64,000 bases of DNA from positions 62,001-126,000 of the forward strand of contig NZ_AP024850.1 of NCBI RefSeq assembly GCF_024346675.1, in the 5' to 3' direction. The position numbers and the translations under genes were made by a program. Positions 20,482 through 28,715 of the stretch are shown piece after piece (positions within the stretch are counted from its first letter, which is position 1; every line of letters starts with the position of its first letter). The notes under the pieces are model-generated. The model saw only the letters and a list, made by a program, of their open reading frames with translations, was not told the origin of the DNA and made no database searches. The stretch is from Photobacterium sanguinicancri. Its GTDB lineage: Bacteria > Pseudomonadota > Gammaproteobacteria > Enterobacterales > Vibrionaceae.

Positions 20482-20523
20482 AAAGCGCTGCTTTTACAGA
20501 CGATGTAAAATAGCGCTTTTATA
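20482..20523 (+). terminator. Long hairpin terminator after yhiN
   Basis: Two stacked stems: AAAGCGCT (20482-20489) with AGCGCTTT (20512-20519), and TTTTACA (20492-20498) with TGTAAAA (20504-20510), loop GACGA, then TTTATAT. Confidence 0.7.
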
Positions 20524-20662
20524 TAAATTATCTGCAAAAACAAAGTGTTGAAATATCCGGTTTTCACCTGCAATTTTTTCGTATAAAAAGCTCGACCTTC
20601 ATCCAAAAAGGTCTATAATCCGCCAGCTTTTTTTACGATCTAAATAATTGGAGATATCGGTA

Positions 20663-21202
20663 ATGACGAAAGTTGCGCTTAAAGCGGTTGCAATGGCAGT
20701 GCTAGCAACATCACTAACGGGTTGTATTGGTCAAATGGGTACCTCTGCGGCTGTGACAAAACTGAACTTGTCAGCGGTGGATAATCGTTATGGTCGTGCA
20801 GGACTGTTTGTATTGCTAAGTCCGGTTTACGGTATTGCAGCAACGGCAGATATGTTCATCTTCAACAGCATTGAATTCTGGACGGGTAAAAACCCAATCA
20901 CAGGTCGTTCACCAGCGGTAGTTGATATGCCTGTTGATGCTATTTTCAAAGTAAATAGCAAACTAGATAAAAGCATGACAACAGCGCCATTGGCTAGCGT
21001 TCGTCAAAGTAATGTTGATGCAGCAAGCTTTGAACAAATTGATGCTGAGACCCTAGATATGCATGTTGCTTACCAAAATGGTGAGACAGCGGTATTACGT
21101 GGCAAGAAAGTAGAAGATGGTGTGGATTTCTACCTTGATGGTCAATTCGTAACAACCGTAAGCATGGACGAATTAACACAATACGCGCATAACTTATCGT
21201 AA
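20663..21202 (+). CDS. DUF3332-family lipoprotein
   Basis: A 179-residue exported lipoprotein of unknown role. The signal peptide ends in the lipobox LTGC, so Cys21 should be lipidated. After this comes the DUF3332 signature around NRYGRAGLFVLLSPVYG and FNSIEFWTGKNPITGRSPAVVDMP. The central hydrophobic stretch (about residues 50-75) could insert in or lie against a membrane. Found widely in Vibrionaceae. The ATG at 20663 is preceded by GGAGATAT; an in-frame TTG five codons earlier overlaps that site and is unlikely. Single gene with its own terminator. Confidence 0.85.
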   Translation: MTKVALKAVAMAVLATSLTGCIGQMGTSAAVTKLNLSAVDNRYGRAGLFVLLSPVYGIAATADMFIFNSIEFWTGKNPITGRSPAVVDMPVDAIFKVNSKLDKSMTTAPLASVRQSNVDAASFEQIDAETLDMHVAYQNGETAVLRGKKVEDGVDFYLDGQFVTTVSMDELTQYAHNLS

Positions 21203-21223
21203 TTGTAAGTCACAGCGAGTATG

Positions 21224-21254
21224 AAAAAATGGGCGCTTCGGCGCCCATTTTTGT
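21224..21254 (+). terminator. Rho-independent terminator with TTCG loop
   Basis: A 13-base stem, GGGCGC core (21231-21236) with GCGCCC (21241-21246), closed by the very stable TTCG tetraloop and flanked by A and T runs. It also faces the convergent tetR gene. Confidence 0.92.
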
Positions 21255-21278
21255 ATCTGTTGTTTAATCGCGTAGGCT

Positions 21279-21875
21279 TTATGCTGAGGTATTACTTGGG
21301 TTAGCGATCGCTTGCCAAAATAAGTCAAAAGCGTGTTGCTGAAATTCTGGGTCTGTTGCGTATTCTGGGCAATCAATCAGTAAACTGGCGGTGGCCAAGT
21401 ATTGAGTATGGCAAAAATTAAACAGCAAGGGTCTCGGACGAGGGAATAATTCCCCGCTGATAATTCCCTCTTCAAGTAAGGCCATTAGGAACCCCATGGT
21501 GCTTGCCATCATTTCGTGTTGCTGTTGAACACTCGAATGTGGATCGCTTGCCATTTGACGTAAAAATTGCAAATGAGTTGGATGGTGTAATGCCCACTCT
21601 AAGGCTGTCTGCCAGTAGTGCTCGACTTGCGCTTTTAATGACAACAAGGGATCGGCAGGTGTCATTGCTGCACTGAGCTCAGTCTTGGTGAGCAGGTACA
21701 AATTATCAACCAACTCTTTTTTAGTCGCAAAGTGATGAAAAAGTGTGCCATTTGCGACGCCAGCTTGTTGGGCTATTTTGGCGGTCGCAGTACCTTGGAT
21801 CCCATGTTCGACAAAGAGGCTAAGGGCGGTATCTAAGAGTTGCTGTTTTTTATGGCTGGCCATTTTTTCTCTCAT
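21279..21875 (-). CDS. TetR/AcrR-family transcriptional regulator
   Basis: A 198-residue repressor-type protein. The N-terminal helix-turn-helix (residues about 10-56) reads LLDTALSLFVEHGIQGTATAKIAQQAG followed by GTLFHHFATKKELV, the TetR signature; the rest is a helical ligand-binding domain. It lies 24 bases after the aldehyde dehydrogenase gene and should be co-transcribed with it. The perfect palindrome overlapping that operon's promoter (23428-23451) is the obvious operator, giving autoregulation. The ligand is unknown, perhaps an aldehyde. The start could instead be the ATG four codons in. Confidence 0.9.
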   Translation of the reverse strand: MREKMASHKKQQLLDTALSLFVEHGIQGTATAKIAQQAGVANGTLFHHFATKKELVDNLYLLTKTELSAAMTPADPLLSLKAQVEHYWQTALEWALHHPTHLQFLRQMASDPHSSVQQQHEMMASTMGFLMALLEEGIISGELFPRPRPLLFNFCHTQYLATASLLIDCPEYATDPEFQQHAFDLFWQAIANPSNTSA

Positions 21876-21899
21876 TTTTCTACTTGGGATACAAAGGTG

Positions 21900-23396
21900 T
21901 TAGCGAATAAAGAAGGCTAACATGATTTTTTGAATAATACCGCCATACGGTGGCGTGACCAGCTTACCGGTATTTATTTTCCCGCGAGTGAGCACGGTTT
22001 TGGCTTTGGAAAAGGTTAGAAAGCCTTCATGACCATGATAGTGCCCCATCCCAGAAGCGCCGACACCGCCGAATGGTGCGTCATCAGCTGCTACTTGAAA
22101 GATAGATTCGTTGATTGCCATACCACCGGCGTGAGTGGTGGTTTTTACTCGAAGCTGTAGCTCAGGGTCAAAACTCATCAAGTAAAAGGCTAGCGGGCGA
22201 GGGCGTTGCTGAATATAGGTTAATGCATCATCGATTGAGTGATATGGCACGATAGGTAAGATAGGGCCAAAGATCTCATCCTGCATCAACTGCATTGTAT
22301 CTTTAGTTTCGAGTACCAAATGCGTCACCATGCGGTGCTGCTCGTCGTTACGGGCGTCATCATGGCACGGAATTATTTCGGCACCTTGCTGCTTAGCATC
22401 GGTTAAGTAATCGCTTAGTCGTTGGTATTGGCGAGCATTGATCACCGAAGTGAAGTCTTTGTTTGCCACCCCTTTCGGGTACATCTTATTGAACTGCTTT
22501 TTATATTCTTCGACAAAATCTCGCACTTTCTCTTCTGGGACTAGTGCGTAATCAGGGGCGACACAAATCTGGCCTCCATTGAGGCTTTTACCAAAAATCA
22601 TTCGTTCAACGGCAGTGGCTAGTGGCATATCGGGGGCGACCAACACTGGCGACTTTCCGCCTAATTCCAGTGTGACTGGAGTCAGGTTGTCGGCAGCAGC
22701 GCGCATGACATGGCGACCTACAGTGGTTGAGCCAGTGAAAATCAAATGGTCGAACGCTAGGCCGCTGAAGGCCGCTGCGACATCGGCTTCGCCTTCGACC
22801 ACACTGACTTGCTCTGTAGTGAAAGCGTCGGCGAGCAGCTGAGTGATCACGACATTGGTTTTTGGTGTGAACTCACTCAGCTTGATCATCGCGCGGTTGC
22901 CGGCAGCAAGAGTGGTGATCAGTGGCCCCATGCTTAGCATCACAGGGAAATTCCACGGCACGATAATGCCCACAACGCCCAAGGGCTGATAAATCACTTC
23001 CACTTTTGCTGGAGCGAGTAGTAGCCCTGCATGACGGCGAGACGGCTTCATCCACTTCTTCAAGCGTTTAACGGTGTAGTTAATATTCTGAATACAGGGC
23101 AAAACATCACTGATCAGGCTGTCATGGTTACTGCGCTGACCAAAGTCTTGGTCGAGTGCTTGGCATAAGGCTTTTTTATGGTTCAGTATTGCCTTTTTTA
23201 GGGCTTTTAAGTGGCTGATACGTTCAGCGAGATCTGGATAGGGCTGTGCATTAAATGCTTGGCGTTGTTGGTCTAATTGGAACTGAAGCTGAGTGATATC
23301 GAAGTGGTCAGTGACGATATTATCGGAAGCGGGATGATTCGAACCGATTTTCTCAGGAGTTACGCGCTCGGAAACAGTAGAGGGTGCCACAGTCAT
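21900..23396 (-). CDS. Aldehyde dehydrogenase, coniferyl-aldehyde-dehydrogenase-like
   Basis: Oxidises an aldehyde to the acid with NAD(P)+. The 498-residue protein has the ALDH core: PWNFP (about 147-151), Rossmann FTGSTTVGR (about 220), general base Glu244 in LELGGK and nucleophile Cys278 in NGGQICVAPDY, then EIFGPILP and the C-terminal PFGGVGASGMGHYHG. The short class-3-like architecture and this terminal motif fit the coniferyl aldehyde dehydrogenase group; the natural substrate may be a fatty or aromatic aldehyde. The hydrophobic tail (IIQKIMLAFFIR) may touch the membrane, as in class-3 fatty ALDHs. Upstream operator and downstream tetR suggest aldehyde-induced expression. Confidence 0.92.
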   Translation of the reverse strand: MTVAPSTVSERVTPEKIGSNHPASDNIVTDHFDITQLQFQLDQQRQAFNAQPYPDLAERISHLKALKKAILNHKKALCQALDQDFGQRSNHDSLISDVLPCIQNINYTVKRLKKWMKPSRRHAGLLLAPAKVEVIYQPLGVVGIIVPWNFPVMLSMGPLITTLAAGNRAMIKLSEFTPKTNVVITQLLADAFTTEQVSVVEGEADVAAAFSGLAFDHLIFTGSTTVGRHVMRAAADNLTPVTLELGGKSPVLVAPDMPLATAVERMIFGKSLNGGQICVAPDYALVPEEKVRDFVEEYKKQFNKMYPKGVANKDFTSVINARQYQRLSDYLTDAKQQGAEIIPCHDDARNDEQHRMVTHLVLETKDTMQLMQDEIFGPILPIVPYHSIDDALTYIQQRPRPLAFYLMSFDPELQLRVKTTTHAGGMAINESIFQVAADDAPFGGVGASGMGHYHGHEGFLTFSKAKTVLTRGKINTGKLVTPPYGGIIQKIMLAFFIR

Positions 23397-23427
23397 GATC
23401 TCGTCCTTAAAATTACCTAAGTAAAAT

Positions 23428-23451
23428 AAAACCGACTAATTAGTCGGTTTT
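23428..23451. promoter_or_regulatory. 24-base perfect palindrome, predicted TetR operator
   Basis: The core ACCGACTAATTAGTCGGT (23431-23448) is extended by three A/T pairs on each side. It lies about 32 bases before the aldehyde dehydrogenase ATG and covers the proposed -10 element, so a bound repressor would block RNA polymerase. The regulator encoded at the end of the same operon is the likely ligand. Confidence 0.8.
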
Positions 23452-23465
23452 TAGAGTATAGGCAA
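23437..23465 (-). promoter_or_regulatory. Candidate promoter of aldehyde dehydrogenase-tetR operon
   Basis: On the minus strand TTGCCT (23465-23460) and TAATTA (23442-23437) are separated by 17 bases. The -10 is the centre of the palindrome. Confidence 0.5.
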
Positions 23466-23511
23466 TAATAGCTAAGGTGCAAGTTAATAAGATCATAATT
23501 TTGACGAAGGC

Positions 23512-24126
23512 TTAATGTCGGCGATGACCGCTGCGATCAGCATGGAATACCGCAGAAAAAGCGGTGAAATAGTGTTGAAGTTGGTTGGCTTGCTGAGGCT
23601 GATTTAATAATGACAGTAGCGCAACCCCTGTTTCGCAGGTACATAAATTACCGGCTTGCTGGTTACGGCGCAGCTGATATTGAGAGAGTGCTGTCGGCGT
23701 TAAACTTAGGCGGGGTAACGTCGCGAGCCACGGGCTTTTTCTCACCATTTTTCGCGCTTCCTGCCAAGTAGCATCTAACAACACAAATAGCGGTATTACG
23801 GTTGAGATTGCCGCCGTAGAGCATGATGGCAGTGACTCTGGTGCGCCCGTAAATGGGGTCGCGGGATGCTCATCATCAGCAGGAAATAGTAACCAAGGTT
23901 GATAGAGAGGATCGGCTAGCTTATCAATTAGCGCTGTTGGTGAATTAACCCGATCCCAAATAACGCGCTCGCAATGCGGCAAGGTTCGGATCATGAGTTC
24001 GCCTGTATTGGTGGCTTTGCGGCATTCATTTGGGTGGGTCAGCAACACAAAATGAGCAGAGCTGGTTAACTTGGGTTCATGTGAACAAATACAGTTATGC
24101 GTGAAGCCACAGCGTGGGCAAGACAT
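23512..24126 (-). CDS. tapT: tRNA-uridine aminocarboxypropyltransferase, DTW domain
   Basis: Transfers the aminocarboxypropyl group of S-adenosylmethionine to uridine 47 of tRNAs (acp3U). The 204-residue protein begins with a zinc-ribbon-like CPRCGFTHNCIC, has the hinge HPNECRKATNTGEL and the DTW-family motif DATWQEARKM (about 118-127), and ends after RNQQAGNLCTCETGVALL. This layout equals E. coli YfiP/TapT. The start codon agrees with the first cysteine pair. Same strand as, but about 115 bases from, the aldehyde dehydrogenase. Confidence 0.87.
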   Translation of the reverse strand: MSCPRCGFTHNCICSHEPKLTSSAHFVLLTHPNECRKATNTGELMIRTLPHCERVIWDRVNSPTALIDKLADPLYQPWLLFPADDEHPATPFTGAPESLPSCSTAAISTVIPLFVLLDATWQEARKMVRKSPWLATLPRLSLTPTALSQYQLRRNQQAGNLCTCETGVALLSLLNQPQQANQLQHYFTAFSAVFHADRSGHRRH

Positions 24127-24240
24127 GCGCGAATTCTCAATAGTATGGGTTTAATCAGATAGGGGATTGTGCGGTAATCATGCTGTCGCTGCAATATGAG
24201 CAACGACAGCAAAGTGTTCTGTGGGGAGAACGTTGTCGGA

Positions 24241-25314
24241 TTATGGCTGACGTTTCAGCTGTAACCCCCCGTCGCCTAAACTGTATTCGTTGCCGTTAAT
24301 GATTTCATCATGAGCGATGAGTCGTTGACCTTTTTCGGTGTCTTCAAGGGTGTAAATACGCTCACTCAGTAGCCGACGGCCTTGGTGTGAGGTCATCATT
24401 ACTTTGACACTGTCTTCGCTGACTTGCTGCCATAAACCCTCTTCTTCCAGTGCGGGCTCATTGCTGTCGTATTCATAGCGAGTTATAGCTGAGTGATCGG
24501 GCAACAGAGTGAGTGTGGTTGTTAGCCCTGGAGTGTTGGTGGCATCGGCCGTCGTTTTGTATTGGCCGACCCAATTAGCGGTTACATCGGTAGCCCCCAA
24601 GGTGGCACAGCCTTTGAATTTTTTACCTTGCCAAGTGAGGCTTGATTGCCACCCGTAGAGCGAATCACTCATGGTGTCGTTGCAATGGCCTTTGGTAAGT
24701 ACTAAGCGGAAATCTTTGCCTTGGTAAACTTGCTTGCCCGACGTGGCTTGGCGTTGCGTGATCGCTTGTTGCTGATTATTCGCACCTATTTGCGAGAAAA
24801 CAACCGCATCTTTTTGAATCTTAACGTTCCAGCTTGGCTCCATGCCAAATGCGCTGGTGGTATGGGCGCTCATTTGGCAACCGCCACGCATTTCTGCGGA
24901 TAGAAGGTTAGTTTGTTTTACCCTTAGGCGGCCGTCGTAATCTGCGGCAAAACCATCTTCTGGGGCAGGTTCGAGCATCCCGATGACCTCGGCATACATT
25001 GGCTCATAATTGTACGGCGCAATTTTTCGAATTTCGTTGTGGTCGCTAGGTGGAAACACAATCCAATATTGCTTAGTGCTGTTGCAAGGCTGGAAGGTGT
25101 AGCTTTCATGGCCCCATGTCACCATGCCGCGCATCATAAAAGCTTGAACTTTGGATCCCGAGCCAGTCTCGGTATTGGCGAGGACACCTGTTATGGCATC
25201 GGTAGCCGGTGTTGTTTGGCTGGTGTTACCCGTTTGGTCGGGTTGGCTGGCACAGCCTGCTAATAACGCGAGAGTTGCGAGTGGCAGCGCCAGCGGAGTC
25301 CAAAGCTTCATCAT
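24241..25314 (-). CDS. COG3650-type lipoprotein with NlpE-like C-terminal part
   Basis: A 357-residue predicted lipoprotein; the signal peptide ends in LLAGC (Cys21 or so). After a Thr/Gln/Ser-rich linker comes a domain with RGMVTWGHESYTFQPC and ELEPAPE-like loops resembling COG3650 (residues about 60-145). The rest has KGHCNDTMSDSLYGW (about 209-223), also typical of COG3650, and a strand-rich end with TLTLLPDHSAITRYEYD and IYTLED like the NlpE N-terminal domain. Function unknown; an outer-membrane or periplasmic location is inferred. Good GAGG ribosome binding site. A second ATG follows directly. Confidence 0.7.
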   Translation of the reverse strand: MMKLWTPLALPLATLALLAGCASQPDQTGNTSQTTPATDAITGVLANTETGSGSKVQAFMMRGMVTWGHESYTFQPCNSTKQYWIVFPPSDHNEIRKIAPYNYEPMYAEVIGMLEPAPEDGFAADYDGRLRVKQTNLLSAEMRGGCQMSAHTTSAFGMEPSWNVKIQKDAVVFSQIGANNQQQAITQRQATSGKQVYQGKDFRLVLTKGHCNDTMSDSLYGWQSSLTWQGKKFKGCATLGATDVTANWVGQYKTTADATNTPGLTTTLTLLPDHSAITRYEYDSNEPALEEEGLWQQVSEDSVKVMMTSHQGRRLLSERIYTLEDTEKGQRLIAHDEIINGNEYSLGDGGLQLKRQP

Positions 25315-25429
25315 TTACCTCTTCATCGAGAGTGGTGGAATATAGTATGGTGAGCATCATGCTCCTGTGCGTTATGAGCTTACCTGCTATAACTTCAGAT
25401 AACAAAGACCCTGCACCAAGAGGCCTTTC

Positions 25430-25888
25430 ATGGCGAAATGGTTATTTAAAACAGAACCAGATGCGTTCTCGATAGACACTTTAAAGCAGCAAAAAGTTTC
25501 ATGTTGGGAAGGCGTACGCAATTATCAAGCCCGTAATATGATGCGCGATGCGATCAAATTAGGTGATGAAGTCTTTATTTACCACTCGTCTTGTAAAGAC
25601 GTGGGCGTGGTGGGTATTGCGACTGTCGTAAAAGAGGCATACCCAGACCATTTTCAATTTGATCCGCAAAGCCCTTACCATGACCCAAAATCGACACCCG
25701 ACAACCCGCGTTGGATCATGGTTGATATTGAATACCAACGGCATTTACGTTTAGTGTCGTTAAAACGGATGAAGGCGACAGAAGCGCTGGTGGCGATGCC
25801 ATTGGTACAGCGAGGAAATCGTTTGAGCATCATGCCTGTGACAGAGCAAGAGTGGACCACGATATTACAGATGACCGGGCAGTATTAA
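25430..25888 (+). CDS. EVE-domain protein
   Basis: A 152-residue single-domain protein of the EVE fold (PUA-like, thymocyte nuclear protein 1 family). It starts MAKWLFKTEPDAFSID, continues with WEGVRNYQARNMMR and GDEVFIYHS, and has the later DPRWIMVD-like strand (NPRWIMVDIE); these are the hallmarks of the family. EVE domains bind modified bases, in DNA or RNA, and occur alone or in restriction and anti-phage modules. No such partner lies here, so a housekeeping RNA role is more likely. Divergent from the lipoprotein gene. Confidence 0.88.
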   Translation: MAKWLFKTEPDAFSIDTLKQQKVSCWEGVRNYQARNMMRDAIKLGDEVFIYHSSCKDVGVVGIATVVKEAYPDHFQFDPQSPYHDPKSTPDNPRWIMVDIEYQRHLRLVSLKRMKATEALVAMPLVQRGNRLSIMPVTEQEWTTILQMTGQY

Positions 25889-25899
25889 GCGGTCGCTAA

Positions 25900-25940
25900 A
25901 ACAAAAACGACTTTGGCGCATAGGCGGCAAAGTCGTTATC
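25900..25940 (-). terminator. Terminator of yigL, between convergent genes
   Basis: AACGACTTTG (25906-25915) pairs with CAAAGTCGTT (25928-25937). On the minus strand the stem is followed by a T-rich tract, so it mainly serves yigL. Confidence 0.75.
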
Positions 25941-25957
25941 AGTCAGCGGGCTGAAGA

Positions 25958-26755
25958 TTACAGCACGTTTTTGACGAGGTAATGAGCCACGGCTTCATCT
26001 TCACATGAGCCGATCACTTCATTGTTTGGTAGTGCGCGTTTGACTTTCTCGTGTGCCGTGCCCATGACTAAGCCTTTGCCTGCCATTGATAGCATTTCAG
26101 CATCGTTCATGCCATCACCAAAGGCAATACAGTCGGCGAGTGTTAAGCCTTTTTCTTTGGCTACCGCTTCAAGGGCATGGCCTTTGGATACGTTGGCATC
26201 CATGACTTCTAAGCACCATGGTGTTGAAAATGCGATATTCGCTTTATCGCCAAATGCGGCGTTAAATTTTTCTTCCCACTCCACCAACTTTTCGTGGTCT
26301 TGGTCATCTCGGGTAAAAAAGACTTTAGCAATGCCATCGACTGGTGGATTTTCGACATCAAATAGCTGGTAGGTGAAGGTCTCGTGGAAATCACGTAGCT
26401 TTTCATCTTCAGTGTTGAGTAGCCACTGATCGTTTTGATAAATATGAATTTTTAGCTCAGGGTCCGTTTTTGCCATCGCTATTACGCCTAAAACGACTTC
26501 TGCTGTTACATCTTGCTTGAAGATCGCTTCGCCTTTGCAGTTGTGCACACGTGCGCCATTAGAGGTGATCATGTACGCTGGAATGCCTAACTCTTCACGC
26601 ATACCCGCCACATCAATGTGATGACGGCCAGTGGCGAAAATGAAATGACGGCCAGCTTGGTGAAGGCGGTTTAACACTTCTTTGGTGTAAGGCGCGAGTT
26701 TATGATCCGGTGTTAATAAGGTGCCATCCAAATCTGACGCTACAATCTTGTACAT
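25958..26755 (-). CDS. yigL: Cof-type HAD phosphatase YigL
   Basis: Haloacid-dehalogenase phosphatase that in E. coli acts on pyridoxal phosphate and sugar phosphates. Motif I DLDGT is at residues 8-12 (Asp nucleophile and acid), motif II FATGR near 44, the K of motif III in VSKGHALEAVA, and motif IV FGDGMNDAEML; the inserted Cof cap lies between. The 265 residues align end to end with E. coli YigL. The ATG at 26755 gives the family start MYKIVASDLDG; an upstream GTG/ATG pair is in frame but less likely. It follows pldB by about 93 bases, the order seen in E. coli. Confidence 0.93.
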   Translation of the reverse strand: MYKIVASDLDGTLLTPDHKLAPYTKEVLNRLHQAGRHFIFATGRHHIDVAGMREELGIPAYMITSNGARVHNCKGEAIFKQDVTAEVVLGVIAMAKTDPELKIHIYQNDQWLLNTEDEKLRDFHETFTYQLFDVENPPVDGIAKVFFTRDDQDHEKLVEWEEKFNAAFGDKANIAFSTPWCLEVMDANVSKGHALEAVAKEKGLTLADCIAFGDGMNDAEMLSMAGKGLVMGTAHEKVKRALPNNEVIGSCEDEAVAHYLVKNVL

Positions 26756-26848
26756 GAACATTCCCACTCTGAGCTATCTCGGCGGCACAATCGCTGACGA
26801 GGACAGGATCGATTCTAAACCACTTTTGCGGAAGGAAAAGAGGCTAAT

Positions 26849-27850
26849 TTATTTCGATTCGCTTTCCGCTTTTTTAAAATGTGTCAAAGTGGCAGCTAAT
26901 ATTGGGGTGCGGTACTTATCTTGTTCGAACAATAATTCGTGACGAGCACCATGAATAACTTTGATCTCGCAATCACCGCCAGCTTGGTTTACCGCGTGGT
27001 GGAAAACATCGTGGGCCGAGTTATCGACGACGGTGTCGTCACTGCCTTGGATTAGTAGCACTGGCGCTGTTATTTGATAGGCGTGCTGCACACATTTTTT
27101 GGCCGCTGCCATCCCTTGCCATACCCAGCGAGCACTTGGACCCCCAATTTTCAGCTCTGGTTTATGTTCGTATAAGTCACGAAACCATTGATAGCGAACT
27201 TCACTTTGGCTCAGTTTATTATCCAAAAACGGTTTTGGATAATAAGGGACTTGCCCCGGCGCATAGTCAGGTTGGCTTTGCAGCTGCTCGATAACACGTG
27301 CTAATGGTGATGCGATCGGCTTCATCCATTGGGTTAAATGAATGCCGTGCATCGGTGCACTTAACACGACGCTATCGAAGAAATCTGGGTGTTGTTCGAC
27401 AAAAAGCGTACCGACAGTGCCACCCATCGAGTGTGCCAGCATGAAGTGTTGCTGGTAGCCGCGTGGGGCGACAACGGTATTAATGAAAGTATTAAAATCG
27501 TCGACATAATGATCAAACTCTTCCACGTGGCCTAATTCGGTATCGTCAACGAGGCGATCGGAAACCCCTTGACCACGATGGTCGATCGCAAAAACATCGT
27601 AACCTTGCTGGGTTAAGTCATAAAAAAGTTCTTGGTATTTCCAATAACTTTCGATGCGGCCATTGATCACTACGATGGCTTTATCACTGTTAAAACCCGT
27701 TAAGCTGACCCAACCGATAGTCAGATCATCAACCCCTTTGAATTCGCCTTCTTCTCGTTGTTGCCACAATGCCGCTGCGGGACCTTGCATGGTCTCTGTA
27801 AAGTGAGGTTCGAGTGAGAAATCATAAAAGTGTGGAGGTTGCGCTGTCAT
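26849..27850 (-). CDS. pldB: Lysophospholipase L2
   Basis: Alpha/beta hydrolase that cleaves lysophospholipids at the inner membrane. The 333-residue protein has the nucleophile elbow AHSMGG (about 143-148), the oxyanion region HRGQGVSDR, the acid GSDDTVV and the catalytic His in IHGARHELL near residue 308. The start at 27850 follows GAGAG; an in-frame TTG four codons earlier was not chosen. The neighbours yigL (same operon) and divergent rhtB repeat the E. coli order rhtB-pldB-yigL. Confidence 0.92.
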   Translation of the reverse strand: MTAQPPHFYDFSLEPHFTETMQGPAAALWQQREEGEFKGVDDLTIGWVSLTGFNSDKAIVVINGRIESYWKYQELFYDLTQQGYDVFAIDHRGQGVSDRLVDDTELGHVEEFDHYVDDFNTFINTVVAPRGYQQHFMLAHSMGGTVGTLFVEQHPDFFDSVVLSAPMHGIHLTQWMKPIASPLARVIEQLQSQPDYAPGQVPYYPKPFLDNKLSQSEVRYQWFRDLYEHKPELKIGGPSARWVWQGMAAAKKCVQHAYQITAPVLLIQGSDDTVVDNSAHDVFHHAVNQAGGDCEIKVIHGARHELLFEQDKYRTPILAATLTHFKKAESESK

Positions 27851-28061
27851 GCTAGCTCTCAAATTGAGGGTGGAAGGAGACCAAAATAATTCAATAAATA
27901 TGAGTGGTTCAGCCCATAAATTGTTGTATGTCAGTATAACCTAAACTGAAGAGTAGCGAATAGAAGGCAGCAAGTTGCTTTAAAGCCTATTCTGCTGTTA
28001 ACTAGCGCCAATATTGATAGCTTTATTGTTTATTGAGCTCGCGTAAAAGCAGGAGTATGTT

Positions 28062-28679
28062 GTGAGTGTTGATATTTGGTTAGCCTATTTGGCGACGGCG
28101 ATTGTTTTTAGTTTTGCTCCAGGTTCTGGTACGGTAAATTCCATTAGTAATGGAATGGTCTATGGTTTCCGTAAATCGTTGTCATCAATTATCGGGTTAC
28201 AAGTTGGCTTGACGTGTCACATTATCTTGGTAGGGGTTGGGCTGGGGGCTTTGGTGGCTCAGTCGGCAACTGCGTTTACTGTGATTAAGTGGGTTGGTGC
28301 GCTGTACCTGATTATTTTGGGGATCCAAAAGTGGCGTGAACGTGCAACCTTCGATCTCAACCCTCAGCAAGCGTCAGTCTCAAGTAGCCGTTTGTTCCGT
28401 CAGGCGATTTTGGTGAATTTAACCAACCCAAAGAGTATTGTTTTTTTGGTGGCGTTATTCCCGCAATTTATTCAGCCGTCTGCACCACAACTGCCACAAT
28501 TATTGATATTGGGTGTGACGACAGTGATGGTTGATATGTGTGTCATGCTGGGATATGTCACCTTAGCTTCGCGTTTATCGGGCTACATTCGTTCAGAGCG
28601 TATTATGGGGGCGCTTAATCGTGTCTTCGGGTCAATGTTTATTGGATGCGGTGCATTATTGGCATCAGCACGAGCATAA
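28062..28679 (+). CDS. rhtB: Homoserine/homoserine-lactone efflux protein
   Basis: LysE-superfamily exporter of about six membrane segments in the inner membrane. The 205-residue protein aligns with E. coli RhtB throughout: SFAPGSGTVNSIS near residue 18, NLTNPKSIVFLVALFPQFI (about 123-141) and the terminal NRVFGSMFIGCGALLASAR. The start is GTG, preceded by AGGAG six bases away; the earlier ATG at 28056 is out of frame and stops at once. Divergent from pldB, conserved order. Substrate assignment comes from E. coli. Confidence 0.9.
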   Translation: MSVDIWLAYLATAIVFSFAPGSGTVNSISNGMVYGFRKSLSSIIGLQVGLTCHIILVGVGLGALVAQSATAFTVIKWVGALYLIILGIQKWRERATFDLNPQQASVSSSRLFRQAILVNLTNPKSIVFLVALFPQFIQPSAPQLPQLLILGVTTVMVDMCVMLGYVTLASRLSGYIRSERIMGALNRVFGSMFIGCGALLASARA

Positions 28680-28715
28680 CACTGACCGTTCTTTGTTGTT
28701 TAATGCTGGTGTTTC

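Noticed and set aside
24186..24220. GCTGTCG/CGACAGC hairpin after the COG3650-type lipoprotein gene
   Set aside because: Stem is visible but lacks a T run on either strand, so it is not called as a terminator.
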